Assembly (NCBI GenBank): GCA_011371465.1
Contig: DRQL01000200.1
Location: 1-5,377 of the forward strand
Origin: Gammaproteobacteria bacterium
GTDB lineage: Bacteria > Pseudomonadota > Gammaproteobacteria > DSM-19610
Direction: 5' to 3'
Length of the DNA: 5,377 nt
Under the pieces are notes generated by a model. The model saw only the letters and a program-made list of their open reading frames with translations, had not been told where the DNA came from and did no database searches. This document shows, in pieces, positions 1-5,254 of this stretch (within the stretch, counting starts at the first letter, position 1; every line of letters begins with the position of its first letter). Made by a program: the position numbers and the translations under genes.

Positions 1-63
1 AACTTCCCGGCCGGAGAGGTGCGCGGCCAGGTCATCGAAACGCCGGATGCAAAGGAAGACTGA
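1..63 (+). CDS. C-terminal end of a probable CHRD-domain protein (partial)
   Basis: Reading frame 1 is open from the window edge to a TGA at 61-63 and gives 20 residues, beginning NFPAGEVRGQV and ending in a charged tail (ETPDAKED). The FPAGEVRGQV segment matches what I know of the last strand of CHRD domains, where a P-x-GE-[IV]-RGQ motif closes the fold. CHRD domains occur in secreted or periplasmic bacterial proteins and their biochemical role is poorly defined, so I give no function. The start, any signal peptide and most of the domain lie outside the window. The gene converges on the response-regulator gene, with 62 bases and a hairpin between the two stop codons. The family call rests on about ten residues; the frame and stop are directly visible. 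Confidence 0.62.
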   Translation, partial: NFPAGEVRGQVIETPDAKED

Positions 64-83
64 TACGGTCCAGGCCGTTATCG

Positions 84-120
84 AAAGGCAGGCCGGGCCC
101 GCATGGTTCCGGTCTGCCTT
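84..120. terminator. Hairpin between convergent genes, probable bidirectional terminator
   Basis: The arm at 85-96 (AAGGCAGGCCGG) pairs with 109-120 (CCGGTCTGCCTT) over 12 positions, with one G-U wobble on the plus strand, around a 12-base loop. It lies just after the TGA at 63 and just beyond the response-regulator stop codon at 126. On the minus strand the stem runs into TTT; on the plus strand there is no proper T tract. It is therefore a plausible but imperfect intrinsic terminator, more convincing for the minus-strand operon. Confidence 0.55.
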
Positions 121-125
121 ACTGT

Positions 126-740
126 TCAGCTTTCGGGGTCGACAGCAAGCACCATTTTCACCAGGTCAGGCAGGGTGTCGGCTTCCATTTTATGCATGAC
201 CCGGGTGCGGTGTATCTCCACGGTCTTGGTGCTGATGTCGTGTTTTTCGCCGATGCTCCGGTTGGTATGCCCGGCGACGATATCCTTCATGACCTGGTAC
301 TCACGCGGCGTCAGGGTTTCAATGCGATTCATGATCTGTTTTTTGTGCAGGCGGGATGCAAAGCGGTTACTGGAGAGTTCCAAGGCTTCCTGGACACAGT
401 CCAGGATCTCCTGGTCGCGGAACGGTTTTTCCAGGAAGTGCAGGGCGCCGGCCTGCAGCGCGCGTACCGCCATGGGAACGTCCCCGTGACCGGTGATAAT
501 GATGATGGGCAGGTCGACGCCTTCTTCCCGGAGCTTGCCCTGCAGCTGCAGGCCGCTCATGCCGGGCAGGCGGACATCCAGCACCAGGCAGCCCGGCTGC
601 TTGCGGGTATGGCTGTCGAGGAAGTCCTGTGCCGATTCGAATACTTCGACCGGGTGCTGCAGGCTTTCGATCAGCCAGCGCAGGGAGTCACGAACAGCGG
701 GGTCGTCATCGACGATGAATACGGTGGCCGCTTCAGTCAT
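126..740 (-). CDS. FixJ/TtrR-type response regulator (REC + LuxR-type HTH)
   Basis: This 204-residue protein is a transcription factor activated by phosphorylation. Residues 5-120 form a receiver domain: acidic pocket D11-D12-D13, phospho-acceptor D55 (LVLDVRLPGMSG), switch T83 (IIITGHGD), and K105 in LEKPF. Residues 140-198 form a GerE/LuxR-type helix-turn-helix, starting LTPREYQVM and including KTVEIHRTRVMHKM. Length and domain order match the FixJ/TtrR/StyR family. The start at 740 is chosen because the receiver domain begins right after it. A GGAG lies 9 bases upstream, and the ATGACTGA junction overlaps the preceding kinase stop by 8 bases; longer in-frame starts would only add kinase-shadow sequence. 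It is the last gene of the operon and the only receiver protein here, so it is the expected phosphorylation target of both kinases upstream. The target promoters are unknown. Confidence 0.93.
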   Translation of the reverse strand: MTEAATVFIVDDDPAVRDSLRWLIESLQHPVEVFESAQDFLDSHTRKQPGCLVLDVRLPGMSGLQLQGKLREEGVDLPIIIITGHGDVPMAVRALQAGALHFLEKPFRDQEILDCVQEALELSSNRFASRLHKKQIMNRIETLTPREYQVMKDIVAGHTNRSIGEKHDISTKTVEIHRTRVMHKMEADTLPDLVKMVLAVDPES

Positions 741-2142
741 TTTCACTATCTCCGTTCTCCGCGGGCAAGGTGAAACTAAAACAGCTGCCGCCATTTGACA
801 AGCTGCTGTACCACAGCGTGCCGCCGTGCTCCTCGATAATGGAGCGGCTGATGGCCAGTCCCAGCCCCAGTCCGTCCTTGCGGCCCGTGACAAAGGGCTC
901 GAACAGCTGGTCGGCGATCTCTTCCGGTATGCCCCTGCCGCGATCCTCTATTTCGACCACGACGTTGCCCGCAGAGAAACGCGTGCGCAGGGTGATAAGC
1001 CGGTCCTGTTGTACACCCTCCATGGCATCGGCTGCGTTGCTGATCAGGTTGATCAGTACCTGCTGGATCTGCAGTCGGTCCACGGCAACCGGCGGGAGAC
1101 GTTCGCCGAATTCAGGTTTGAAGTGGATATCCTGCCGGCCCGGTTCGCTGTCGAGCAGGTTCAGGGAGTCCCTGATCAGCTCGTTGATATCGGTATCCAG
1201 GCGACTGAACGGCCGTTTGCGTACAAAATTCCGGATCTGCTTGATGATTTCGCCGGCGCGCTTGGCCTGCTGTCCGGCTGCCTGCATGGCATTCCGGAGT
1301 TGCTCCGGATTCTCCGGGGGGGCATCCAGGCGTTGCAGGCAACCCTGTATATACAGGTTGACTGCGGCCAGCGGCTGGTTGAGTTCGTGTGCCAGCCCGG
1401 CCGCCATTTCGCCCAGGTTACTCAGGCGGCGTGCATGGGTCAGCTCCTGGTGAAACTTGCGTCGTTCCTCTTCCAGGCGTTTGCTTTCACTGATGTCGGT
1501 AAGCACGCCTTTTATGGAGGGGCGACCATCCTGGCTGACGCGCATGAAGTTGCCGCTTACCCATTTGATTTCTCCATCACGGGTAACCAGGCGAAACTTG
1601 GCCTGCCGGGTATTCCCGGTCTGCTGGTTCAGCCTGTCCAGCAGGCTGGTCAGTCGTTCATGGTCGCTATCTGCAAGGTAGTCGGTGAGCGGCCGGTTGC
1701 AGGAGCGGTGGTGATCCGTTTCGCCGCTGAGGCGCAGCCAGCCGTCCGAGGTAGCCAGTATGCGGCCTTCGGGAGACAGTTCCATTACGGCTTCATTGAG
1801 GAGGTTGAGCGTGTCGAGGTAGGCCGCCTGCCGGTTGGATATGAGTTGTATCTCGTTGCTCAGGGAACGGATCTCGTCCAGTTCGCTGGCCAGGCCGGCC
1901 ATCTTCAGCATTTTCTCCATCACGCAGAAGCCGCTGAGGCCGGACTGGAACAGGTTGACACCGACAAACAACAGTACGAAATAGAGGACGAGCGAATGCT
2001 GTTCGACGAAATACATCAGCGTGCCCAGCGTGATGATGATGCCGCCGGCAATGGTGCGGATGGTAGGCTCTATATAAATCCTGCCGGCCCTGGGGCAGGA
2101 GGTTTGCGCCGTCGTGCTTGTGGTGGTGTGCGGGTCTTTCAT
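733..2142 (-). CDS. Membrane histidine kinase with DUF2892/YgaP-like input, PAS and FixL-class kinase core
   Basis: This 469-residue sensor kinase should autophosphorylate and donate phosphate to the adjacent FixJ-type regulator. Residues 22-84 form a two-helix membrane hairpin (about 28-46 and 51-68) ending in SGFCVMEKMLKMAG. That closely resembles the DUF2892 domain of YgaP-type membrane proteins, including the conserved GFC cysteine (C73). A helical linker (85-118) leads to a PAS domain (about 119-220, ending in the VLTDISESKRLEEE transition). HisKA carries H252 in AHELNQPLAA, the signature of the FixL/DctB-like class. The ATPase domain shows N-box NLISNAADAM (365-374), DRGRGI (400-405) and GLGLGL (424-429). 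No heme pocket is recognisable in the PAS. Its ATG overlaps the upstream kinase stop by 4 bases (ATGA) with only a weak AGG upstream, suggesting translational coupling. The catalytic residues look intact. The signal sensed is unknown. Confidence 0.93.
   Translation of the reverse strand: MKDPHTTTSTTAQTSCPRAGRIYIEPTIRTIAGGIIITLGTLMYFVEQHSLVLYFVLLFVGVNLFQSGLSGFCVMEKMLKMAGLASELDEIRSLSNEIQLISNRQAAYLDTLNLLNEAVMELSPEGRILATSDGWLRLSGETDHHRSCNRPLTDYLADSDHERLTSLLDRLNQQTGNTRQAKFRLVTRDGEIKWVSGNFMRVSQDGRPSIKGVLTDISESKRLEEERRKFHQELTHARRLSNLGEMAAGLAHELNQPLAAVNLYIQGCLQRLDAPPENPEQLRNAMQAAGQQAKRAGEIIKQIRNFVRKRPFSRLDTDINELIRDSLNLLDSEPGRQDIHFKPEFGERLPPVAVDRLQIQQVLINLISNAADAMEGVQQDRLITLRTRFSAGNVVVEIEDRGRGIPEEIADQLFEPFVTGRKDGLGLGLAISRSIIEEHGGTLWYSSLSNGGSCFSFTLPAENGDSEND
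1891..2079 (-). other. DUF2892-like two-helix membrane domain encoded within the kinase gene
   Basis: Residues 22-84 of the 469-residue kinase. Features typical of DUF2892 are R29-x-x-A-G at the start of helix 1, FVGVNLFQSG at the end of helix 2 and the GFC motif at 71-73, followed by an amphipathic MEKMLKMAG helix. In E. coli YgaP a similar hairpin follows a rhodanese domain. Here it precedes a PAS domain and replaces the usual periplasmic sensor. Both ends should be cytoplasmic, with almost no periplasmic loop (residues 47-50). The domain assignment is from memory of the family, not from a profile search. Confidence 0.68.
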
Positions 2143-3953
2143 GGCGCCTGCTGTGTGCCCGGTAAGGGTAATGCGACAGTAAACACAGTACCACCGCCGG
2201 CGCGTGCTTTGAAGTCGAGACTGCCGCCGTGTTTTTCCGCGATTGAGCGACTGATGGCCAGTCCCAGGCCGATACCGTCGCGGCGACCACTGACAAAGGG
2301 TTCGAAAAGCCGGTCAGCGATATCGGCGCTGATACCGCAGCCCCGGTCCTCCACGGCGATATTCACGTGCTGTGCGTTGCAGCCGGTGCGGACGGTCAGC
2401 AATCGTTCGGGAGCCGGCGTCGTTTTCATGGCCTCGATCCCGTTGCTGATCAGGTTGACCAGAACCTGTTGTATTTGCACGGGATCCAGTGCTACCGGCT
2501 GCAGGTGTTCACACAGTTCAAAGCGGATGCCGGTGATGCTGCCAATGGTTTCGGTTTCCATCAGCTGGGCTGCCTTGTGGACCAGTTGATTGATGTCGGT
2601 CGGCACGACCCGCAGGGGCGCTTTTTTCACGTATCCGCGTATCCGTTCGATGATGTCGCCGGCGCGTTGCGCCTGCCGGCCGGCATTTTCCAGTGCCTCC
2701 CGTATATCACAGAGCTTGCCAGGGGCGCTGGTAAGGCGACGCAGGCCACCCTGTATATACAGGGTGATTGCGGCCAGTGGCTGATTGAGTTCGTGCGCCA
2801 GGCTGGCCGCCATTTCACCCAGGCTGCTAAGGCGACGCGCGTGGGCCAGCTCTTCGCTGTTCTTCCGGTGTTCATTTTCGATACGCTTGCGTTCGCTGAT
2901 ATCCCGGATCAGGGCCAGGTAGCCCTGTTTGTCCTGGTGCGCAGTCATGCTGAAGGTGAGTTCAACGGTAATAAAACTGCCATCCCGGCGCTGCCCCAGG
3001 TGTTGCTGGGCGGGATAGTCGGCATCGGTCGTGGGCGGCATGCGCAGACCCGGCAGCCAGTCACTGATTACCAGTTCAGCGGCCTGTTCGGGTTGGTAGC
3101 CGAAAATTTCCAGTGCCGCCGGATTGCAGGTTTCGATGCGACCGTCGAAGTCGAAGGTCACTACGCCCTCGGCAATATGATCGAGCAGCATGCGCAGGTA
3201 CAGGCGCTGTTCTTCCAGCAGCTGACCACGGTTGACCAGGTCGGCGCGCATGTGTTCCAGGTCTGCGGCCAGTTCAACGATTTCCGTGGCGTTGCCGGAA
3301 GGCCGGAAGCGGTCGTGGATATGACCGGTGGCAATGCGGTGGGCTGCCGATCCTATCTGGCGCAGGGCGCGCGACAGGTAGTTGCCGAAGGCTGCGACGG
3401 CGGCGACCACCAGCAACAGGTAACCGGCAGCCAGCTGCATGCTGCGGGAGTACAGGCGGTTGATGTCTTTTGAAATCGGAGCCTCGTCGTAGGCAATCCG
3501 CAGTGTATGCAGTGTGCGATCGGTGTCGTCACGCAGTGGTTGCGCGATCCAGTACAGGCCGTCGCCGTGCTGTCCAAAGCCGAAATCCTCGGGCAGGTCG
3601 TGCACAGACGCATCCAGCAGGGAACCGGCACCGGCAATGCGGATCCCGTCGCTGTCGAACAACTGCACCGACTGGCGGAACGGGTTCAGCACCAGGTCGT
3701 CCAGTAGCGCCTGTACGTTCCAGGAGTCAATGGCCCGGGATTCCAGCCGGGTCTGTACCCACTGCGCGTCGCTGCGCGACTGGTCGATAAAACGATCCTG
3801 GTAATTCTGTTCCGCCATCCGGAATACGAAGATCACCAGCAGGGGGGCCAGTACCAGGTGAATCGCCAGCAGGGAAAGCAGCAGCCGGCCGGGCAGACTG
3901 CGGATTCGTTTCACGAACACGCCGTACCTGTCTTTGCGCCGACCTTCCGTCAT
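2139..3953 (-). CDS. Two-TM/HAMP/PAS sensor histidine kinase, FixL/DctB class
   Basis: This 604-residue inner-membrane kinase has TM1 at about 24-44, a periplasmic region of about 125 residues (45-173), TM2 at about 174-190, HAMP at about 191-245 and PAS at about 250-357 (DHIAEGVVTFDFDGRIETCNPAA, ending LALIRDISERKRIE). HisKA has H387 in AHELNQPLAA; the ATPase has NLISNGIEAM (500-509), DRGCGI (536-541) and GIGLGL (560-565). All catalytic motifs are present. Its core closely resembles that of the next kinase downstream, which it overlaps by 4 bases. The input differs: the periplasmic part is a short single-module sensor I do not recognise. The ATG at 3953 has only a weak GGAAC ahead of it; a GTG at codon 12 (3920) is a possible alternative start. 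It is probably the first gene of the kinase-kinase-regulator operon, 106 bases after the Crp/Fnr gene. Confidence 0.92.
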   Translation of the reverse strand: MTEGRRKDRYGVFVKRIRSLPGRLLLSLLAIHLVLAPLLVIFVFRMAEQNYQDRFIDQSRSDAQWVQTRLESRAIDSWNVQALLDDLVLNPFRQSVQLFDSDGIRIAGAGSLLDASVHDLPEDFGFGQHGDGLYWIAQPLRDDTDRTLHTLRIAYDEAPISKDINRLYSRSMQLAAGYLLLVVAAVAAFGNYLSRALRQIGSAAHRIATGHIHDRFRPSGNATEIVELAADLEHMRADLVNRGQLLEEQRLYLRMLLDHIAEGVVTFDFDGRIETCNPAALEIFGYQPEQAAELVISDWLPGLRMPPTTDADYPAQQHLGQRRDGSFITVELTFSMTAHQDKQGYLALIRDISERKRIENEHRKNSEELAHARRLSSLGEMAASLAHELNQPLAAITLYIQGGLRRLTSAPGKLCDIREALENAGRQAQRAGDIIERIRGYVKKAPLRVVPTDINQLVHKAAQLMETETIGSITGIRFELCEHLQPVALDPVQIQQVLVNLISNGIEAMKTTPAPERLLTVRTGCNAQHVNIAVEDRGCGISADIADRLFEPFVSGRRDGIGLGLAISRSIAEKHGGSLDFKARAGGGTVFTVALPLPGTQQAP

Positions 3954-4059
3954 GTTCCGAATGGGTTCCGCCTTATGTATAGACGCTTCGGGGCTTTGAC
4001 CGTTGAATGCGGAAAGGTTCAGTCGGAATGTCAGGGAGCAGGCTGCTGTGTATCAAAGG
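3954..4059 (-). promoter_or_regulatory. Gap between the Crp/Fnr gene and the kinase operon, possible internal promoter
   Basis: This is the only sizeable gap inside the minus-strand cassette, so any separate promoter for the kinase operon should lie here. A TATACA hexamer on the minus strand (3976-3981) could be a -10 element, but no good -35 sits at the right distance. The repeated CGGAAC (3954-3959 and 3965-3970, minus strand) is just ahead of the start codon. No terminator with a T run follows the Crp/Fnr stop, so read-through from that gene is equally likely. Confidence 0.3.
4043..4056 (-). promoter_or_regulatory. Candidate FNR-type site upstream of the kinase operon
   Basis: On the minus strand this reads TTGATACACAGCAG: a perfect TTGAT half-site, a 4-base spacer and AGCAG. 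It matches 8 of 10 defined positions of the FNR consensus TTGAT-N4-ATCAA. The Crp/Fnr protein encoded immediately upstream has the E-x-x-S-R recognition-helix pattern that in FNR reads this half-site, which makes an autogenous or operon-level site plausible. A single 8/10 match can occur by chance. Confidence 0.3.
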
Positions 4060-4755
4060 TTACGCATTCATGGTTGTGCCGAACCCCGTGTGGTGCGGTC
4101 GCTGTGCATCCAGTACGTCGATTCGCTTGCGCCTCAGGCGCACGCAGCCTCGTTGTTCCATGTCCTTCAGCAGGCGGCTGATCATTTCCCGGGTGGTGCC
4201 CAGCTCGCAGGCGATCTGCTGGTGGGTCATGTAGACCGCCGCGTGCCGGTCGTTGCCGGCCTGCCGGGCCAGGAAACCGGCCAGTCGGGTTTCCAGACGT
4301 TCAAAGGCGACTTCCTGCAACAGCAGCAGGGTATGCTGTTGTCGCCTGGCCAGTTCGGCAAGGATGTAGTCCTGGAAGCCCCTGGAGTGCGCAAAGGCTT
4401 CGCGAAAGTCAGCCGCGGGCAGGCGGGCTGCGCAGGCCCGGGTCTCGGTAAGGGCGGTTGCCGAATAGTTTTCGCCCTGCAACAGCGTGGTGAGCGTGAA
4501 TACGCACAGTTCACCACCCGAGAGGTGCGAGATAGCCATCTCGCGGCCGTTTTCGCCGTGCATGAAGACTCGTACGCGGCCATCGATCAGGAATAACAGG
4601 TTGGCACAGGGGTCGCCGGGCCGGAATACCACACTGCCTGATGGTAGCTCCATGATTTCCAGTTTATTCAGGGCGGCAAGCCACGCCGGGTCATTCAGTG
4701 TTGCAAGTTGCGGGTACTGTTGCAGCCATTCCGGCTGTACTGCCTGGGTTTCCAT
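4060..4755 (-). CDS. Crp/Fnr-family transcriptional regulator without FNR iron-sulfur cysteines
   Basis: This 231-residue regulator has an N-terminal cyclic-nucleotide-binding-type beta roll (about 25-125; PSGSVVFRPGDPCANLLFLI, then GGELCVFTLTTLL), a long dimerisation helix (about 126-160) and a winged helix-turn-helix (about 172-215). The recognition helix TTREMISRLLKDME has E190, S193 and R194, the arrangement FNR uses to bind TTGAT half-sites. It lacks the N-terminal cysteine cluster of FNR, so an oxygen-sensing 4Fe-4S cluster of that kind is unlikely. It also lacks the usual PGE-x(n)-RSA phosphate-binding cassette of cAMP-binding CRP. Cysteines are at 50, 84, 108, 183 and 204; C84 sits in the GELC motif common in one uncharacterised Crp/Fnr subgroup. 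The start has a strong GGAGGAG 8 bases upstream. It heads the cassette and is divergent from the Tat-exported gene. The effector is unknown. Confidence 0.92.
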   Translation of the reverse strand: METQAVQPEWLQQYPQLATLNDPAWLAALNKLEIMELPSGSVVFRPGDPCANLLFLIDGRVRVFMHGENGREMAISHLSGGELCVFTLTTLLQGENYSATALTETRACAARLPAADFREAFAHSRGFQDYILAELARRQQHTLLLLQEVAFERLETRLAGFLARQAGNDRHAAVYMTHQQIACELGTTREMISRLLKDMEQRGCVRLRRKRIDVLDAQRPHHTGFGTTMNA

Positions 4756-4763
4756 ACGGTCTG

Positions 4764-4770
4764 CTCCTCC
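4764..4770 (-). promoter_or_regulatory. Strong ribosome binding site of the Crp/Fnr gene
   Basis: The minus strand reads GGAGGAG, 8 bases before the ATG at 4755. This near-perfect Shine-Dalgarno fixes the start codon and contrasts with the weak sites ahead of the two kinases. Confidence 0.8.
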
Positions 4771-4779
4771 ATGTCATCA

Positions 4780-4822
4780 GCTGACGCCAGCGGAACAACG
4801 GCTGCGGAAAGGAAACGTCAGC
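4780..4822 (-). repeat. Dyad in the Crp/Fnr leader
   Basis: GCTGACG (4780-4786) and CGTCAGC (4816-4822) are perfect inverted copies 29 bases apart. Inside them, CAGC and GCTG can pair as a second short stem. The structure ends about 10 bases from the Shine-Dalgarno sequence, so it could be an operator dyad or a leader hairpin. No known riboswitch is recognised. Confidence 0.35.
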
Positions 4823-4837
4823 GTGGTATTTGTTTGT

Positions 4838-4879
4838 TGTATAGGTGAATACCCTAATACATATTGGCGCATCCCTCAA
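4838..4879 (-). promoter_or_regulatory. Weak candidate promoter elements for the Crp/Fnr gene
   Basis: On the minus strand this AT-rich stretch contains TTGAGG (4874-4879), a -35-like hexamer, 17 bases from TAGGGT (4851-4856), and further on TATACA (4838-4843). Neither -10 candidate is good. The element is offered only as the most promoter-like stretch upstream of the regulator. Confidence 0.25.
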
Positions 4880-5116
4880 GTTTTGGTTCGATGCGGATAG
4901 GCGGCATTTCGCCCGGGGGTTCTCCGGGGATCAATGATCGAAAAAACAGCTGTGTTATCAACAAGAAGGCTTTTCCGGCAAGGGGCCGGGCCGGTGCTCC
5001 GTGTCGGTATCCGCGCCCGGTTGCCAGGGGCTGCGGATGTTACTCCTGATGCACGACATGGCCCGGCTTCCCGGGCAGTCGGCTGTGTGTTGAGTTACCA
5101 CGGGCGTCGTCAGAAG

Positions 5117-5131
5117 GACAAACCGTTTGTC
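5117..5131. promoter_or_regulatory. Perfect 15-base palindrome, operator-like
   Basis: GACAAAC-C-GTTTGTC is a perfect 7+7 inverted repeat with a one-base centre. A one-base centre makes a useful hairpin unlikely, so a dimeric DNA-binding protein is the better explanation. It is 123 bases upstream of the Tat-protein start codon. Confidence 0.4.
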
Positions 5132-5159
5132 GGCCGGGTCCGGCCCCCTTCTGGATGAA

Positions 5160-5171
5160 TTTGTATACAAA
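5160..5171. promoter_or_regulatory. Perfect 12-base palindrome, GntR-operator-like
   Basis: TTTGTATACAAA is a perfect palindrome 83 bases upstream of the Tat-protein ATG. The core TTGTATACAA resembles operators reported for GntR/FadR-subfamily repressors; this is from memory and not specific proof. It could equally be a site for the local FixJ-type regulator. No acceptable -35 hexamer pairs with its TATACA as a sigma-70 -10 element. Confidence 0.4.
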
Positions 5172-5172
5172 G

Positions 5173-5220
5173 GTACTGATTAGTGTGCGCGCTTTGAAGA
5201 CACTCGCTGGTGTACTGATT
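5173..5220 (+). repeat. Direct repeat GTACTGATT in the leader of the Tat-exported gene
   Basis: GTACTGATT occurs at 5173-5181 and again at 5212-5220, with 39 bases from start to start. Between the copies is a short ACAC/GTGT dyad (5200-5203 and 5210-5213). The pair lies between the palindrome at 5160-5171 and the ribosome binding site, so it may mark tandem regulator half-sites. Function is unknown. Confidence 0.3.
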
Positions 5221-5242
5221 TCAGACCAACATGATGAGAACC

Positions 5243-5250
5243 AGGGAGGA
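5243..5250 (+). promoter_or_regulatory. Ribosome binding site of the Tat-exported gene
   Basis: AGGGAGGA lies 4 bases before the ATG at 5255. It is a strong Shine-Dalgarno match with slightly short spacing and supports 5255 over the ATG at codon 7 (5273) as the start. Confidence 0.75.
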
Positions 5251-5254
5251 ACGT

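Larger units (their letters stand above)
4756..5254. other. Divergent intergenic region of about 500 bases
   Basis: This region separates the minus-strand Crp/Fnr gene from the plus-strand Tat-exported gene and should hold both promoters. The short open frames inside it (for example 4934-5158 plus and 4958-5170 minus) lack good ribosome binding sites and have arginine/proline-rich low-quality translations, so I do not call them genes. The part at 4790-4900 is relatively AT-rich and is the likeliest place for the Crp/Fnr promoter. The part at 4980-5150 is GC-rich with several short hairpins (5061-5076, 5132-5145) but no T tracts. Two perfect palindromes lie toward the plus-strand gene. No RNA gene is recognisable. 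Confidence 0.6.

Noticed and set aside
192..773. 193-codon plus-strand open frame antisense to the response regulator
   Set aside because: It is a shadow of the receiver and helix-turn-helix coding sequence.
826..2589. 587-codon open frame on the plus strand, antisense to both kinases
   Set aside because: Its frame is codon-aligned with the 469-residue kinase on the other strand, which in GC-rich genes often leaves a long stop-free antisense frame. It has no ribosome site or recognisable domain, while both opposing kinases have complete catalytic motifs.
2367..3473. 368-codon plus-strand open frame antisense to the 604-residue kinase
   Set aside because: It lies entirely within a well-supported kinase gene and shows no domain of its own, so it is a shadow frame.
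4037..4047. AGCAG-G-CTGCT palindrome after the Crp/Fnr stop as a terminator
   Set aside because: The loop would be too small for the full stem and no T tract follows on the minus strand.
4003..4596. 197-codon plus-strand open frame antisense to the Crp/Fnr gene
   Set aside because: The opposing strand encodes a complete Crp/Fnr protein with a strong ribosome site; this frame has neither a domain nor a good start.
4929..4939. GATCAATGATC palindrome
   Set aside because: It is short (5+5 around one base), matches no known operator and scores poorly as an FNR site (6 of 10). It is kept only as a note.
4955..4963. TTATCAACA, close to a DnaA box
   Set aside because: It is a single isolated near-match with no cluster, AT-rich unwinding region or replication gene nearby.
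5041..5047. TACTCCT, matching the NarL heptamer pattern
   Set aside because: A single degenerate heptamer is expected by chance, and the local regulator is FixJ-type with no evidence that it is NarL.
5061..5145. Short GC hairpins (GCCCGG/CCGGGC and GGCCGG/CCGGCC)
   Set aside because: Neither is followed by a T run and no gene ends nearby, so they are not terminators. GC-rich DNA produces such stems readily.
4934..5158. Possible 74-residue small protein in the divergent intergenic region
   Set aside because: There is no properly spaced Shine-Dalgarno, and the frame runs through GC-rich hairpins and the 5117-5131 palindrome. Composition is rich in arginine and proline with no recognisable motif.
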